Shown: positions 8,820-17,042, numbered from the stretch's first letter. The stretch is DNA of 64,000 nucleotides from Ammoniphilus oxalaticus (GCF_003609605.1 NZ_MCHY01000008.1:898285-962284), one strand, 5' to 3'. The notes: generated by a model from the letters alone, not told the origin. Program-made: numbers and translations.

Positions 8820-9314
8820 TTATTTTTGTTTTTTCGACGCTGCAAGTCTGGTGATCGCGCCGATTTCAATTCCATTAGCATAGGGTGGCACTTGAAAAAT
8901 GTTGAGAAATAATTGACCGCAATCGTCGTTATCAAATCCACTCGCTTTGAAATAGTAGGTTTTTCCCGCTAGCGCCTCAAAAAATACTAAGGAAGTATAA
9001 CCAGGTCCATCGTCGTCACTACAAGCGACCTCTGTTAAATTAGCGCAGGTTCCCGTGTAAACACCCAATATTGTATCGTAATTGCTATGAATCGTGTTGG
9101 CACCAATTGTCATATTGCGCGGCGCGGTGAATTTGAACCAAACTGAAAAGTATTCATCGGTGACGCAAGTTGGATCCAGTGGGTTTTGTGTCGCATCGCA
9201 GGTGAGCTCAATCGCTGAGAAAGGTAATCTACGGATGGTTGTCGCTGTAACGCATTCGTCATTAACAGGACAGGCAATGAATTGTGATTTACGTGGACGA
9301 TGAATCATTCCCAT
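8820..9314 (-). CDS. PPC-like beta-sandwich protein 1
   Basis: 164 aa. The chain reads NDECVTATTI, VWFKFTAPRNMTI, YDTILGVYTG, LTEVACSDDDG, FFEALAGKTYYFKASGF and CGQLFLNI. This order is typical of bacterial pre-peptidase C-terminal (PPC)-type beta domains, in which Asp-rich loops bind calcium. No signal peptide is visible, which is unusual for a PPC domain and compatible with assembly on the spore from the mother-cell cytoplasm (inference). The second ATG (9314) is the better start, 6-7 bases from GAGGGGG. It is last in a three-gene cluster reading leftwards. Confidence 0.6.
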   Translation of the reverse strand: MGMIHRPRKSQFIACPVNDECVTATTIRRLPFSAIELTCDATQNPLDPTCVTDEYFSVWFKFTAPRNMTIGANTIHSNYDTILGVYTGTCANLTEVACSDDDGPGYTSLVFFEALAGKTYYFKASGFDNDDCGQLFLNIFQVPPYANGIEIGAITRLAASKKQK

Positions 9315-9341
9315 TTTCATTCCCCCTCTATTAAATTATTT

Positions 9342-9719
9342 CTAAAGAACTCCGGAATCAATCACTGGAAAAACGGCAAGGTAAAGCATTCCACAAGCGT
9401 TGCGACCATAGCCTGCAACAGAAACGGTATAGGTTTCCCCAGCGACAGCCTCAAAGAATACGGGAGTCTCATCGCTTTTCCCGCAACTTACATTTGTTAG
9501 CGCATGGCAAGCGCCTGTATAAATACATACCTTTGTAGCGTAATCGGTATGGGCGGTACTTACGGCGAGCGTACCTGTATATTCAGAAATGAACGTATAC
9601 CAAACCGTGTGGTTTTTCGCTCCGCATGTGAAGGAATTCGCGCTGAAGGGGATTGTCTGAAATACTGTAGCCCTGCTGCATTGATCATTTAAGGGACGAC
9701 AAAATCCTTTTCTCAACAT
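9342..9719 (-). CDS. PPC-like beta-sandwich protein 2
   Basis: 125 aa, a shorter paralogue of the 8820-9314 protein. It opens with PLNDQCSRATVFQTIPFSA, then has VWYTFISEYTGTLAVS, YATKVCIYTGAC, FFEAVAGETYTVSVAGYG and CGMLYLAVF. The Asp cluster of the calcium loop is weaker here (GKSDE). There is no signal peptide and several paired Cys. The site GGGAGGTC precedes the ATG. Probably a spore or cell surface structural protein; the function is inferred from fold-like motifs and neighbours only. Confidence 0.55.
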   Translation of the reverse strand: MLRKGFCRPLNDQCSRATVFQTIPFSANSFTCGAKNHTVWYTFISEYTGTLAVSTAHTDYATKVCIYTGACHALTNVSCGKSDETPVFFEAVAGETYTVSVAGYGRNACGMLYLAVFPVIDSGVL

Positions 9720-9743
9720 GTTCGACCTCCCATCATTTTGTGT

Positions 9744-9781
9744 AGGGAAAAAAGAATCCCTCGCGCGAACACGAGGGATTA
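9744..9781 (-). terminator. Terminator within the leftward cluster
   Basis: AATCCCTCG...CGAGGGATT hairpin, followed on the minus strand by a T-rich run. It sits just after the 9791-10129 gene and may uncouple it from the PPC-like genes. Confidence 0.7.
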
Positions 9782-9790
9782 CAAAATCTC

Positions 9791-10129
9791 TTATAAACCC
9801 ATCATTCTATTTCGTAATTGCTCAAGAACTAGAGGTTCTGGCATTTGACCGTAGTCAAAGGATACGATTGAGCCAATCGCGCAGATTGAAACTTCAAACG
9901 TGATATCCGGGAACCCGCCGTTAACCGCATTTCTAGGTCCATTGGTCGGTGGGAATTGTAGAACTACTTTGGAATGCTCAATATCTGTAATCGTTCCCAC
10001 TCCTAGAAATCCGCCATTGTTACCTAGAAGCAACACGAAATTGCCAGGTTGCCCCATACTAAAGTGTTCTCTTAAATTCCTCTTCATGTTTGCAACACAG
10101 TCACAAAAACAATCTTTTCGAACTCCCAT
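9791..10129 (-). CDS. Unrecognised small protein with an N-terminal Cys motif
   Basis: 112 aa, not recognised. It starts MGVRKDCFCDCVANM, a C-x-C-x-x-C cluster, followed by a Gly- and Phe-rich stretch (VLLLGNNGGFLGVGTITDI) and a hydrophobic beta-rich body. AAGGAGG precedes the ATG at a good distance. It is first of the leftward cluster with the two PPC-like genes, which points to a surface or coat protein (inference). The Cys cluster could be for disulfide cross-linking. Confidence 0.6.
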   Translation of the reverse strand: MGVRKDCFCDCVANMKRNLREHFSMGQPGNFVLLLGNNGGFLGVGTITDIEHSKVVLQFPPTNGPRNAVNGGFPDITFEVSICAIGSIVSFDYGQMPEPLVLEQLRNRMMGL

Positions 10130-10232
10130 AATTAATTCCTCCTTTTTGTTTGGTTAATATAAGATATGCTTGTTTCTCGTAACTGGTATCGGCGTTTTTC
10201 TTGGTAGATTCGTATATTTTTAAAGGAAGGAA

Positions 10233-10301
10233 ATGATGAATGCTTTCGCCTGTATCCTATGCCATCGCACAAACAGAAGAATGAAGCAAGGAATAGAATG
10301 A
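10233..10301 (+). CDS. Possible 22-residue leader peptide
   Basis: ATG at 10233 lies just after AAAGGAAGG, giving a 22-aa frame with a C-x-x-C (CILC). Its stop overlaps another ATG. It precedes the truncated glycosyltransferase by 42 bases. Support is only the ribosome site; it may be a chance reading frame or a remnant. Confidence 0.2.
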   Translation: MMNAFACILCHRTNRRMKQGIE

Positions 10302-10343
10302 ATAGATGCTTGTTAGTTCAATCCGAGAGAGGGGATCGACCGA

Positions 10344-10592
10344 ATGGTTTCTATTATTTGTTGTACGATGCGTCAGCATTTTATGGAGAATGCATTTCGA
10401 AACTATGAAAGTCAGGATTATCGTGAAAAAGAGCTTATTATTATATTAAATCGGGATGACATGGATCGCAGCGTTTGGGAGGCGAGAGCGAGACGATCGT
10501 CAAATGTCACTGTGTTTCAATTGCCGGAATCGATGACGTTAGGAGAGTGTTTGAACTTTGGGGTTGAACAGGCCAAATATCCGTATGTCGCC
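10344..10592 (+). pseudogene. Family 2 glycosyltransferase, 5' fragment
   Basis: The first about 83 codons of a GT-A glycosyltransferase: VSIICCTMRQ, NYESQDYREKELIIILN, TLGECLNFGVEQAKYPYVA. In relatives the next residues are KxDDDD, the metal-binding motif, but here the frame runs into AT-rich DNA at about 10593 and stops at 10619 after an unrelated tail. The rest of the gene is nowhere in the window, so the fragment cannot be catalytic. It marks the left edge of the inserted element. Confidence 0.75.
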
Positions 10593-10606
10593 AATAAACA
10601 GGGATT

Positions 10607-12553
10607 TTGGAATGGCTGAAAAAAAGAGATTGCTCTATCGGCGAAAAGAGATTTGGGCAACTTTATAAAGTATTTGGGAACGACACAATTGAATGTTTAA
10701 TTAAGACACCTGAGCTAATAAGACAAATATTGCCCTTTAGTGATGTAAGTTATAGTCTCTATCAAGAATTTAAGGAAGTACAAAAGAAAAACAACTTTGC
10801 AGAGCTACTAGCGTATGAACTAGGAAAGCCCATGGTGCATTTGGCAGGTGCGATTGCAAAGATTGAACAGGAGCAAAAAAGCAATATTTTTTCAATAATT
10901 TGCGATTCCCCATATCTACTATATAAATATATAGATGTTGATTTAGCGATATATGATGAATTTGCAATTGGAAATTTAAATATAACACCTGAAAATACTA
11001 TGAGGATTGAACAATGGGCGCTGGATATATTGGTCAACAATACTAATCAGGGAAATACTGCGATGGATATTCAGGAATTTTATTGTGAAATGGAAATTAA
11101 GCTGCAACTTAGTAAAAAGTTAATAGCTGAAGAAATAACAAAAATGCAATCTCGAGAATTTAAGATTGAAGGCAACTATATTGTTCTTTATAAGGAAAAT
11201 AAAATTGAAAAAGAACTTGCCTACCACGCTCACCGCATTGCAACTAAAAAGTTAGAAATATATCCTTCCAATATCGAGAAGCATTGTAAACCACTCAATA
11301 CAGAACAAAGAAAGGCTGTTGAGACTGTATTCAGTGAGAATGGTGCTTTAAGTATTGTAACTGGCAATCCAGGTACTGGAAAGACAACTTTGATTTCCTC
11401 GATAGTGAATATTGCGTCAGAAGCAAATCTTCAAGTGAGGCTTGTTGCATTTACTGGTAGGGCAAGTGAGAAATTAAATGCTGCAACAGGTGCCCCCGCT
11501 ACCACTATTCATAGTCTGATTGAGGAAATACGTTCCTATTGTAAAGAAACTGTTCAAGCAGACATCATAGTAATTGATGAAGCTAGCATGATAGACAATA
11601 TTTTAGCCAATAAGCTTTTTAGAGTTTTACCAAGTGGTTGTCGTGTAATCATTGTCGGCGACATAAATCAGGTTGAAAGCATAGGAGCAGGAAGCTTTCT
11701 AAGGGACATTGTTGATAGTAAGAGATTTGTACATACGGTATTAACACGTATACATAGGCAAGCAAGTGATAGCTTGATAAGGATTAATTCAGACCGTTTA
11801 TTAGTGGGTAAAGAATTTATTGAGAGTCCATTTGATTCAGACTTTGCACTAATTGATGCTGACGATGGGAAGATAATTTCCGAACTGGAATATGTTTTTC
11901 ATGACCTTTGGAGAAAGGGATATAACCCGTTAACAGATATTCAGATATTAACACTTTTTAGTTCAGAAGAATATCGTTTTGGATGCATTAATGTAAGTCG
12001 CCTAATACAGAAATGGACTACCAAGCTTAGATGGTCTAGTAATCCCCCACCATTTGGACAAGATTTGGGCATAGGTCTAGGCGATAAAGTTGTTCAAAAC
12101 GCCAACAACAAAGAAAAAGGTGTTTTGAACGGAGAGATTGGTTTTGTTGTAGGTATTTGTCCTGAACGTGAAATCCTCACAATAGATTATGGGAATCAAA
12201 ATGATAAATTTATTACTTATAGATTCGATGAATTAAATCAAATCACCTTGGGCAGTTGCTTAACGGTTCATAAAGCCCAAGGTAATGAATACCGTATAGT
12301 AATTCTATTGGTACCTACGGAAAGCGAGCATCTAATAAGACGTGATGTGATTTACTCCGCTATCACCAGAGCCAAAGAAAAGCTATACATTGTAGGTAAT
12401 TTAAATACATTGTACAGAAACCTTTATGAGTTGAAGATAAAAACAAGAACAACATTATTAACAAAATATGTTATGGAGCGATTTCAAAATGAAAATGATG
12501 AACCAGAAGAAATTTTTGGAGATAAAAATACAATTGAATTTTACTGGAATTAA
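10607..12553 (+). CDS. RecD2-like SF1B DNA helicase, N-terminally truncated
   Basis: 648 aa. Helicase motifs run in order: Q-type LNTEQRKAV, Walker A GNPGTGKTTL, Walker B DIIVIDEASM, motif III IIVGDINQVESIGAG, motif IV/V region GDKVVQNANN and TVHKAQGNEY, motif VI VIYSAITRAKEKLYIVG. The N-terminus begins in the HhH-like segment (RFGQLYKVFGNDTIE) that in RecD2 follows an OB-like domain of about 100 residues. That domain is missing because the element boundary lies just upstream: a stop is at 10595 and TTG 10607 is the first start. It probably supported replication or recombination of the element. Confidence 0.8.
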   Translation: MEWLKKRDCSIGEKRFGQLYKVFGNDTIECLIKTPELIRQILPFSDVSYSLYQEFKEVQKKNNFAELLAYELGKPMVHLAGAIAKIEQEQKSNIFSIICDSPYLLYKYIDVDLAIYDEFAIGNLNITPENTMRIEQWALDILVNNTNQGNTAMDIQEFYCEMEIKLQLSKKLIAEEITKMQSREFKIEGNYIVLYKENKIEKELAYHAHRIATKKLEIYPSNIEKHCKPLNTEQRKAVETVFSENGALSIVTGNPGTGKTTLISSIVNIASEANLQVRLVAFTGRASEKLNAATGAPATTIHSLIEEIRSYCKETVQADIIVIDEASMIDNILANKLFRVLPSGCRVIIVGDINQVESIGAGSFLRDIVDSKRFVHTVLTRIHRQASDSLIRINSDRLLVGKEFIESPFDSDFALIDADDGKIISELEYVFHDLWRKGYNPLTDIQILTLFSSEEYRFGCINVSRLIQKWTTKLRWSSNPPPFGQDLGIGLGDKVVQNANNKEKGVLNGEIGFVVGICPEREILTIDYGNQNDKFITYRFDELNQITLGSCLTVHKAQGNEYRIVILLVPTESEHLIRRDVIYSAITRAKEKLYIVGNLNTLYRNLYELKIKTRTTLLTKYVMERFQNENDEPEEIFGDKNTIEFYWN

Positions 12554-12603
12554 CTTTGTAAATAAAAACTTAGAGACACCTCAAACAAACTTTAATTGTT
12601 TTA

Positions 12604-13137
12604 TTGGATTATCTTTTAGCCCTTGACCCTGCAACGGTCACTGGTTACGCCATTTTTAGGATAAACGGAGAAAATGCGAAGTTAATTGAATACGGTACAT
12701 GCAAATTAAATGATAAAAAAGAAAAAGGAATCGAAAAAGCACTTAATATCAAAGTATTATTATCGGATATCTTTGCTCGATTTAACATTTCAATTGTGGC
12801 TGGAGAGGACGTAGTATTCGTACGTAATTTCGACAGCGCAGTAGACCTTTTAAAGCTACAGGCGGTAATTGAACTCTTCTGTATAGGCAAAGGCGTAAAG
12901 TATGCTTACAAAGCATTTAAACCACGCAGTTGGAGGGGGAGGGCAAATGGTGTTGGGGCACTTTTGGAAGTGGAGAAGGGAAATGTTAGTCAAACTGTTT
13001 GGCATGGCTATATGAAGAATATTGTCGCTTCTGATATCGATGGAAATGCTGCGGATGCTATTGGGATTGGAATGTGTTACTTATACAGGGAATTGCAGAT
13101 ACCATTTGCAAATATAATGTTGAAAGATAATAAATGA
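12604..13137 (+). CDS. RuvC-like Holliday junction resolvase
   Basis: 177 aa with an RNase H-like fold. LLALDPATVTGYAIF carries the first catalytic Asp, VVAGEDVVF the Glu, and DIDGNAADAIGIGMCYL the C-terminal Asp pair, as in RuvC and phage resolvases. It would cut four-way junctions. The TTG start lacks a strong ribosome site, so the true start is uncertain. It lies 50 bases after the helicase on the same strand, and a terminator follows, so the two form a recombination unit of the element. Confidence 0.75.
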   Translation: MDYLLALDPATVTGYAIFRINGENAKLIEYGTCKLNDKKEKGIEKALNIKVLLSDIFARFNISIVAGEDVVFVRNFDSAVDLLKLQAVIELFCIGKGVKYAYKAFKPRSWRGRANGVGALLEVEKGNVSQTVWHGYMKNIVASDIDGNAADAIGIGMCYLYRELQIPFANIMLKDNK

Positions 13138-13139
13138 AG

Positions 13140-13175
13140 AGGCTGTGGTGGTGCCATGTCACAGCCTTTTATTTT
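13140..13175 (+). terminator. Rho-independent terminator
   Basis: AGGCTGTG...TCACAGCCT hairpin followed by TTTTATTTT, directly after the resolvase stop. Confidence 0.85.
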
Positions 13176-13228
13176 GAAGAAAACCAAACGTCATATAAAA
13201 TTAATAAAATACAAACTTGGAGGTAATT

Positions 13229-13546
13229 ATGAAATTCGTTATCTATACACCAAAAAATATCTTATTGGAAAAGGTCATACAAGTTATCGAAAAGGAAGTC
13301 ATATACGCATCTTATCAGGCAACGATTAAAGGGGTTAATTTTACAATTTTATCGAATATCAGGTTAGGAATAATTCGGACAGAGAGTGGCTTTGTAAGGT
13401 TAAATTTAGGTGGACGTTATGATAGAACGAGTTTAAGTAATTTTAACACGGTCAAAATACAGGTAATGGATGCTTTAACAAGGAATCGCATTCCATACAT
13501 GGAGCGCAATGAGTTCAGTGAAGTGAGAAGGAGGGAAGTCGTATGA
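13229..13546 (+). CDS. Unrecognised element protein, 105 aa
   Basis: Not recognised. ATG 13229 follows GGAGGT with a good gap. The sequence is basic with alternating hydrophobics (KFVIYTPKNILLEKVIQVIEKEV), without Cys or membrane segments. Its C-terminal VMDALTRNRIPYMERNEF resembles the small protein encoded next. It overlaps that gene by 4 bases (ATGA). Confidence 0.6.
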   Translation: MKFVIYTPKNILLEKVIQVIEKEVIYASYQATIKGVNFTILSNIRLGIIRTESGFVRLNLGGRYDRTSLSNFNTVKIQVMDALTRNRIPYMERNEFSEVRRREVV

Positions 13547-13650
13547 ACACGTTAATAACAAATGATATGCATTCCATGCAACTTGCTGTCTTAGTAGAGA
13601 AAAAACTATTGACTTTAAAAATACCATATGCTAGATTGATAGTACTTTAA
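13543..13650 (+). CDS. Unrecognised 35-aa protein
   Basis: The start overlaps the previous stop in ATGA, so translation is probably coupled. The 35-residue product ends LTLKIPYARLIVL and looks like a short copy of the end of the preceding protein (ALTRNRIPYMER). It could be a partial duplication or a frameshifted tail. No function can be assigned. Confidence 0.4.
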   Translation: MNTLITNDMHSMQLAVLVEKKLLTLKIPYARLIVL

Positions 13651-14289
13651 TTATGAAAGGTGGTTAGTCTAGAAATTAAAAGTCGAACTTAATTTTATTT
13701 TAATCGAACCAACTTATTCCAATGCCCAGCCAATTGCTTGGCATTGTGACGAAAATCTTTGTGTAATAGCAAAAAAAGTAGAATATGCAAAGCCACTTTA
13801 GACGTTGCAACCAGCACGGAAGCCTTTAAATAGGTATGGTCATCGAACCAGGTTCTAATGTAGGGGCGCTATGCTCGTAATTCCTGTTAGGTTGCAATTA
13901 GGAAGCTACTTTGCACTTCTATTTTGCTTTAAACACATCAGATTTATTTTGAATTGAATAGTGTAATGATTACTTTTTCCCTTTATAAGGGACAAGTATG
14001 TAAACTTTGATGTTTCCTATCCACGGGATAGGTGTGTCAACTTACACTAAAGCAGTTCAGCGTCGCAGGTATTGGAATAGTTTGGTTCTTTTTTGTGCCA
14101 TAGGGATTCCATTACGACAAAATGGAATCCCTTTTTGTCGTTCCTTGTACATTGATAACTTCATAATGAACGAAACAATACAATGTGCCCTTTTCGGAAG
14201 GGGTATTGGGCGAAAGCGCAAAATAGCATAACACCTATTCACATAGGTGCCGCATTGTAATGCAATTAAAAAATTTGGAGGTAAATAAC
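13651..14289 (+). other. Gene-free stretch of the element with repeats and hairpins
   Basis: No convincing reading frame on either strand. It holds a degenerate direct repeat (TTGCAACCAG-cac-GGAAGC at about 13805 and TTGCAATTAG-GAAGC at about 13893), a terminator at 14103-14136 and a small hairpin CACCTAT-tcac-ATAGGTG at 14232-14249 just before the next gene. It could be a structured RNA or a remnant of a lost gene. Confidence 0.5.
14103..14136 (+). terminator. Strong rho-independent terminator
   Basis: GGGATTCCATT pairs perfectly with AATGGAATCCC over a 7-base loop, followed by five Ts. No coding gene ends just before it, so it probably ends a non-coding transcript. Confidence 0.85.
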
Positions 14290-14616
14290 ATGAAACAATT
14301 ATCGTACAATATTATTAGCAAAGAAGAACAAACGGTAGGAGAAAATATAAATCTCATAAATGTTGATTTCACTGTTGAAGTGGAGAGTCAATTATTAGCG
14401 GTTAGCAATCACCCCATATACTTTACGGTTGTTTATTATGTCAATAAGATTTCAAATGAAATTGACCATGTTGAATACGTTGGAACAAGTTCTGCCAACT
14501 GGGAAGCTTTTATCGTAGAAATCCCCGATGAAGAATACCTAATGATAGATAAAATTATGTTTCATATTTGCGAGCAAATAGACAAGTTGGAACTAGCAAA
14601 AGTATTCCATTCATAA
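14290..14616 (+). CDS. Unrecognised acidic element protein, 108 aa
   Basis: Not recognised. ATG 14290 is preceded by TTGGAGGT. The product is acidic and beta-rich (VDFTVEVESQLLAVSNHPIYFTVVYYVN), like a small phage-encoded protein such as a preprotein-translocase-SecB-type fold; that comparison is only a guess from strand pattern. It lies between the structured stretch and the recombinase genes. Confidence 0.55.
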   Translation: MKQLSYNIISKEEQTVGENINLINVDFTVEVESQLLAVSNHPIYFTVVYYVNKISNEIDHVEYVGTSSANWEAFIVEIPDEEYLMIDKIMFHICEQIDKLELAKVFHS

Positions 14617-14685
14617 AATAGGGGTTGGGGTATTTATGTTTGAAGTTGCCCCTGTATCTTATTCCATTTCACGGAGGTAATTTTA

Positions 14686-15066
14686 ATGTGGAAAAATGAA
14701 GGTCATATGAAAATAAATTTATACGGTTACAAATGTAATAATGGGCAAGCGCTAATTGAAAAAGAAGAAGCAAAAGTAGTACGCAAGATTTTCCAGCTAA
14801 GAAGTGAAGGTATGGAATATAGCTTAATTTCAAGACATTTGAATGAATCAGGATACATTATGGACAGAGGAAGGGCATTTACTGCACAAAGGGTTTCAAT
14901 AATATTGCAAAACGTATTTTACGTAGGATTTGTTGAATTTGCTGATATTAAGACAAAAGAATTTCAACTAGTCAAAGGAACGCATTTGCCAATTATTACA
15001 AAGGATATATGGAATGAAGTGCAGAAAGTGGAGCACAAGCAAAAGCTGCAGAATAAGGATAATTAA
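14686..15066 (+). CDS. Stand-alone Recombinase-domain protein
   Basis: 126 aa matching only the central 'Recombinase' domain (PF07508) of large serine recombinases: LYGYKCNNGQALIEKEEAKVV, then IFQLRSEGMEYSLISRHLN, an RGRAFTAQRVSIILQN helix-turn region, YVGFVEF and LPIITKDIWNEVQ. The catalytic Ser domain and zinc ribbon are absent. A strong GGAGGT site 9 bases before ATG 14686 and a terminator after it argue for a real gene rather than debris. It may bind att DNA or the full recombinase and set directionality (inference). Confidence 0.7.
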   Translation: MWKNEGHMKINLYGYKCNNGQALIEKEEAKVVRKIFQLRSEGMEYSLISRHLNESGYIMDRGRAFTAQRVSIILQNVFYVGFVEFADIKTKEFQLVKGTHLPIITKDIWNEVQKVEHKQKLQNKDN

Positions 15067-15070
15067 TTGA

Positions 15071-15113
15071 AATGAAATGCTTGGGCTAATTTATTCAAGT
15101 TCAAGCATTTCTA
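15071..15113 (+). terminator. Rho-independent terminator
   Basis: GAAATGCTTG pairs with CAAGCATTTC across an 18-20 base loop. The T tract is short, so efficiency may be modest. Confidence 0.6.
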
Positions 15114-15140
15114 AAATACATAGTAAGGGAACGATTGGAC

Positions 15141-15257
15141 ATGAGTAACAAAACAATAATAAAACCAACAGAAGAAGAAATTAAAAAGCAGGAATTACTT
15201 GAGACTTTAGTTAAAATGATTAGTGAGTATTCGAAAAGTAAATCAAAAAAAGCTTAG
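15141..15257 (+). CDS. Small charged protein, 38 aa
   Basis: MSNKTIIKPTEEEIKKQELL opens a 38-residue, Lys/Glu-rich, probably helical peptide ending KSKKA. ATG 15141 has only a weak site (AAGGGA, 11-12 bases upstream). Its stop lies in the left arm of a strong terminator. Function unknown. Confidence 0.5.
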   Translation: MSNKTIIKPTEEEIKKQELLETLVKMISEYSKSKSKKA

Positions 15258-15278
15258 GATTCACGTCCTAAGCTTTTT
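15247..15278 (+). terminator. Rho-independent terminator overlapping a stop codon
   Basis: AAGCTTAGGA pairs with TCCTAAGCTT around TTCACG, followed by Ts. The TAG of the 38-aa gene is in the left arm. It insulates the recombinase gene from upstream transcription. Confidence 0.85.
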
Positions 15279-15305
15279 CACTACAAAATTATGGAGGAAT
15301 TAAAT

Positions 15306-16949
15306 ATGAGTACAAATTTAATTAAATGTTGTGGGTATGTTAGAGTGAGCACGGAAGAGCAATTGGAAGGTTACTCTCTTGAATTTCAAGCAGACGAGAT
15401 AAGAAAATATGCAAGCTTAAACGGATATGAAATAGTGGATATATATGAGGAGCGGGGAGAATCAGCGAAAAATTTAAACCGTACCCAATTCCAAAGAATG
15501 GTGAAAGATTTATATGAGAATAAATTTGAAGTAATATTAGCTTGGAAAGTTGATAGAATCAGCCGAGATGTTGTTGATTTAATGCAATTAATAAAAGAAC
15601 TAAACGGGAAAGATAAAAAGCTTGTAATTACCTCCACAAATTCAGATTCTACAAAAGAGAATGATGACATTGTGTTTCTTTTACAGGGGTACTTTTCTGA
15701 ATTGGAAAGAAAAAAGATACTTGAAAGAACAAGTTTGGGTATGAAAAAGAGGGCCTTAGAAGGGTATCGTAATGGCGGTAAAGTTTTTGGTTACGATATG
15801 GTTAACAAACATTTGGTTGTAAATGAAGATGAAAGTAAGATAGTCCAAGAGATATTTGAACTAAGAGCTCTTGGAAAAGGATATAAATATATTGCCCTAC
15901 AATTGAATGCAAGAGGAATTAAAACAAAAAGGAACAACTCCTTTTCTATAGCTGGAATAAAGGGAATCCTGAATAATGTGATATATATAGGTCTAATAAA
16001 ATATGGAGAGTATGTTAATTGGAATGAAAAGAGAAGGGCAGGAAGAGCAGAGCCTGAGATTGTAATAGGCCAGCATAAAAAGATTATTTCACAGGAGTTA
16101 TGGGATAATGTACAAGAGATAAATAAAAAGTATAGAGAAAAAAGGTTAGTGAATAGAACTGTGAAAGGGGAATTACTGCTTACTGGTGTCCTTAGGTGCC
16201 CTGTTTGTAATTACGGTACTGTTATGCATAAAAGTAAAGGGCACTTCTATTATATGTGTGGACAATATCACAATAAAGGAATTACAGTATGCAGAAGTAA
16301 TCTTGTTAAAAGGGACTTTATAGAAAAACACGTTGAAAATGTGGTACTACAAATAATTAATAATGAGGAAATAATACAAGAAATGATTGAGTATCACGAA
16401 AAAACTAGTAATGCAAATACTGATTTAGCTGAGAGTCAATTGAAAAGTATTATAAATAAAATTGAACTTACAAATAAGAGACTTACAAAACTTGAAGAAG
16501 AATATCTAAATGATTTATTGAATGACTACGCTAGGGAACGTAATAATAAGCTAGCTGAAAAAGTTTCTAAAGAACTTCAAGAACTAGAGATTAACAAAGG
16601 ATTTTTAGAGGAAGAGATAGCTGAAAAGGAAAATAAGCAAATTAATGAAAAAGGAATAAGAGAAGCCTTTAAAGACTTTGAATCAGTTTATTTCTCGGCG
16701 GATAGGTTGTTAAAGAAATCGTTATTAAGGGCACTGATAAAAAGGATTGAAGTCTCAAAGGACAGAAAAAGACTTGAATCTATAGAGTTTTGGTTTTTTC
16801 CTGACTATCGTTTGCCATTAGGTGAGTTAAGGCGAAGGTCAGTTTATTCTCAACGGATCGTTAAAACAATTGAAGGTAGGCGACGTTGTAACGATTCCCG
16901 CGGGCAGCGCGCATACGATTCGGGCTACAACAGAGCTGGAATTTATTGA
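15306..16949 (+). CDS. Large serine recombinase (site-specific integrase)
   Basis: 547 aa as read. The N-terminal resolvase domain has YVRVSTEEQ (catalytic Ser15), SLEFQADEIRKYA and WKVDRISRD. A Recombinase domain follows (EIFELRALGKGYKYIALQLN), then a zinc ribbon CPVC...CGQYHNKGITVC and a long coiled coil. ATG 15306 is 8 bases after GGAGG. The last about 40 residues (from about LPLGELRRR on) are read from host cupin DNA in the wrong frame, so the native C-terminus is altered or the stop was lost at the junction. It catalyses integration/excision of the element; activity of this version is uncertain. Confidence 0.9.
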   Translation: MSTNLIKCCGYVRVSTEEQLEGYSLEFQADEIRKYASLNGYEIVDIYEERGESAKNLNRTQFQRMVKDLYENKFEVILAWKVDRISRDVVDLMQLIKELNGKDKKLVITSTNSDSTKENDDIVFLLQGYFSELERKKILERTSLGMKKRALEGYRNGGKVFGYDMVNKHLVVNEDESKIVQEIFELRALGKGYKYIALQLNARGIKTKRNNSFSIAGIKGILNNVIYIGLIKYGEYVNWNEKRRAGRAEPEIVIGQHKKIISQELWDNVQEINKKYREKRLVNRTVKGELLLTGVLRCPVCNYGTVMHKSKGHFYYMCGQYHNKGITVCRSNLVKRDFIEKHVENVVLQIINNEEIIQEMIEYHEKTSNANTDLAESQLKSIINKIELTNKRLTKLEEEYLNDLLNDYARERNNKLAEKVSKELQELEINKGFLEEEIAEKENKQINEKGIREAFKDFESVYFSADRLLKKSLLRALIKRIEVSKDRKRLESIEFWFFPDYRLPLGELRRRSVYSQRIVKTIEGRRRCNDSRGQRAYDSGYNRAGIY

Positions 16950-17042
16950 AGTTCAGTTGGGCAGAAAACTAATTGAAGAAGATATTGTCCGCATCCATAC
17001 GGAGTGGGATCAGATATTAAAACAGATAAAAGAGAACAAATA
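16832..17042 (+). pseudogene. Mannose-6-phosphate-isomerase-type cupin, 3' fragment
   Basis: Read in the +1 frame relative to the recombinase, codons from 16832 give GEGQFILNG, LKVGDVVTIPAG, SAHTIRA, LEFIEVQLG, EEDIVRIHTEWDQIL and a stop TAA at 17040-17042. This is the C-terminal half of a small type II phosphomannose-isomerase cupin (the PIPAGxxH metal motif is kept). An in-frame TAA lies just before GEG, within element DNA, so the first about 60 residues are gone. It marks the right edge of the element. Confidence 0.75.

Larger units (their letters stand above)
10593..16831 (+). mobile_element. AT-rich integrated element with a large serine recombinase
   Basis: The borders are set by where host genes break: a glycosyltransferase fragment on the left (about 10592) and a cupin gene resuming at about 16832. 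Inside, base composition is clearly AT-richer than in the flanking glycosylation genes. The cargo is a RecD2-like helicase lacking its N-terminus, a RuvC-like resolvase, small unknown genes, a stand-alone Recombinase-domain protein and a large serine recombinase at the right end. This is a phage- or ICE-like remnant. No obvious direct repeat marks the ends; serine recombinases leave only about 2 bp. Exact ends are uncertain by tens of bases. Confidence 0.65.
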
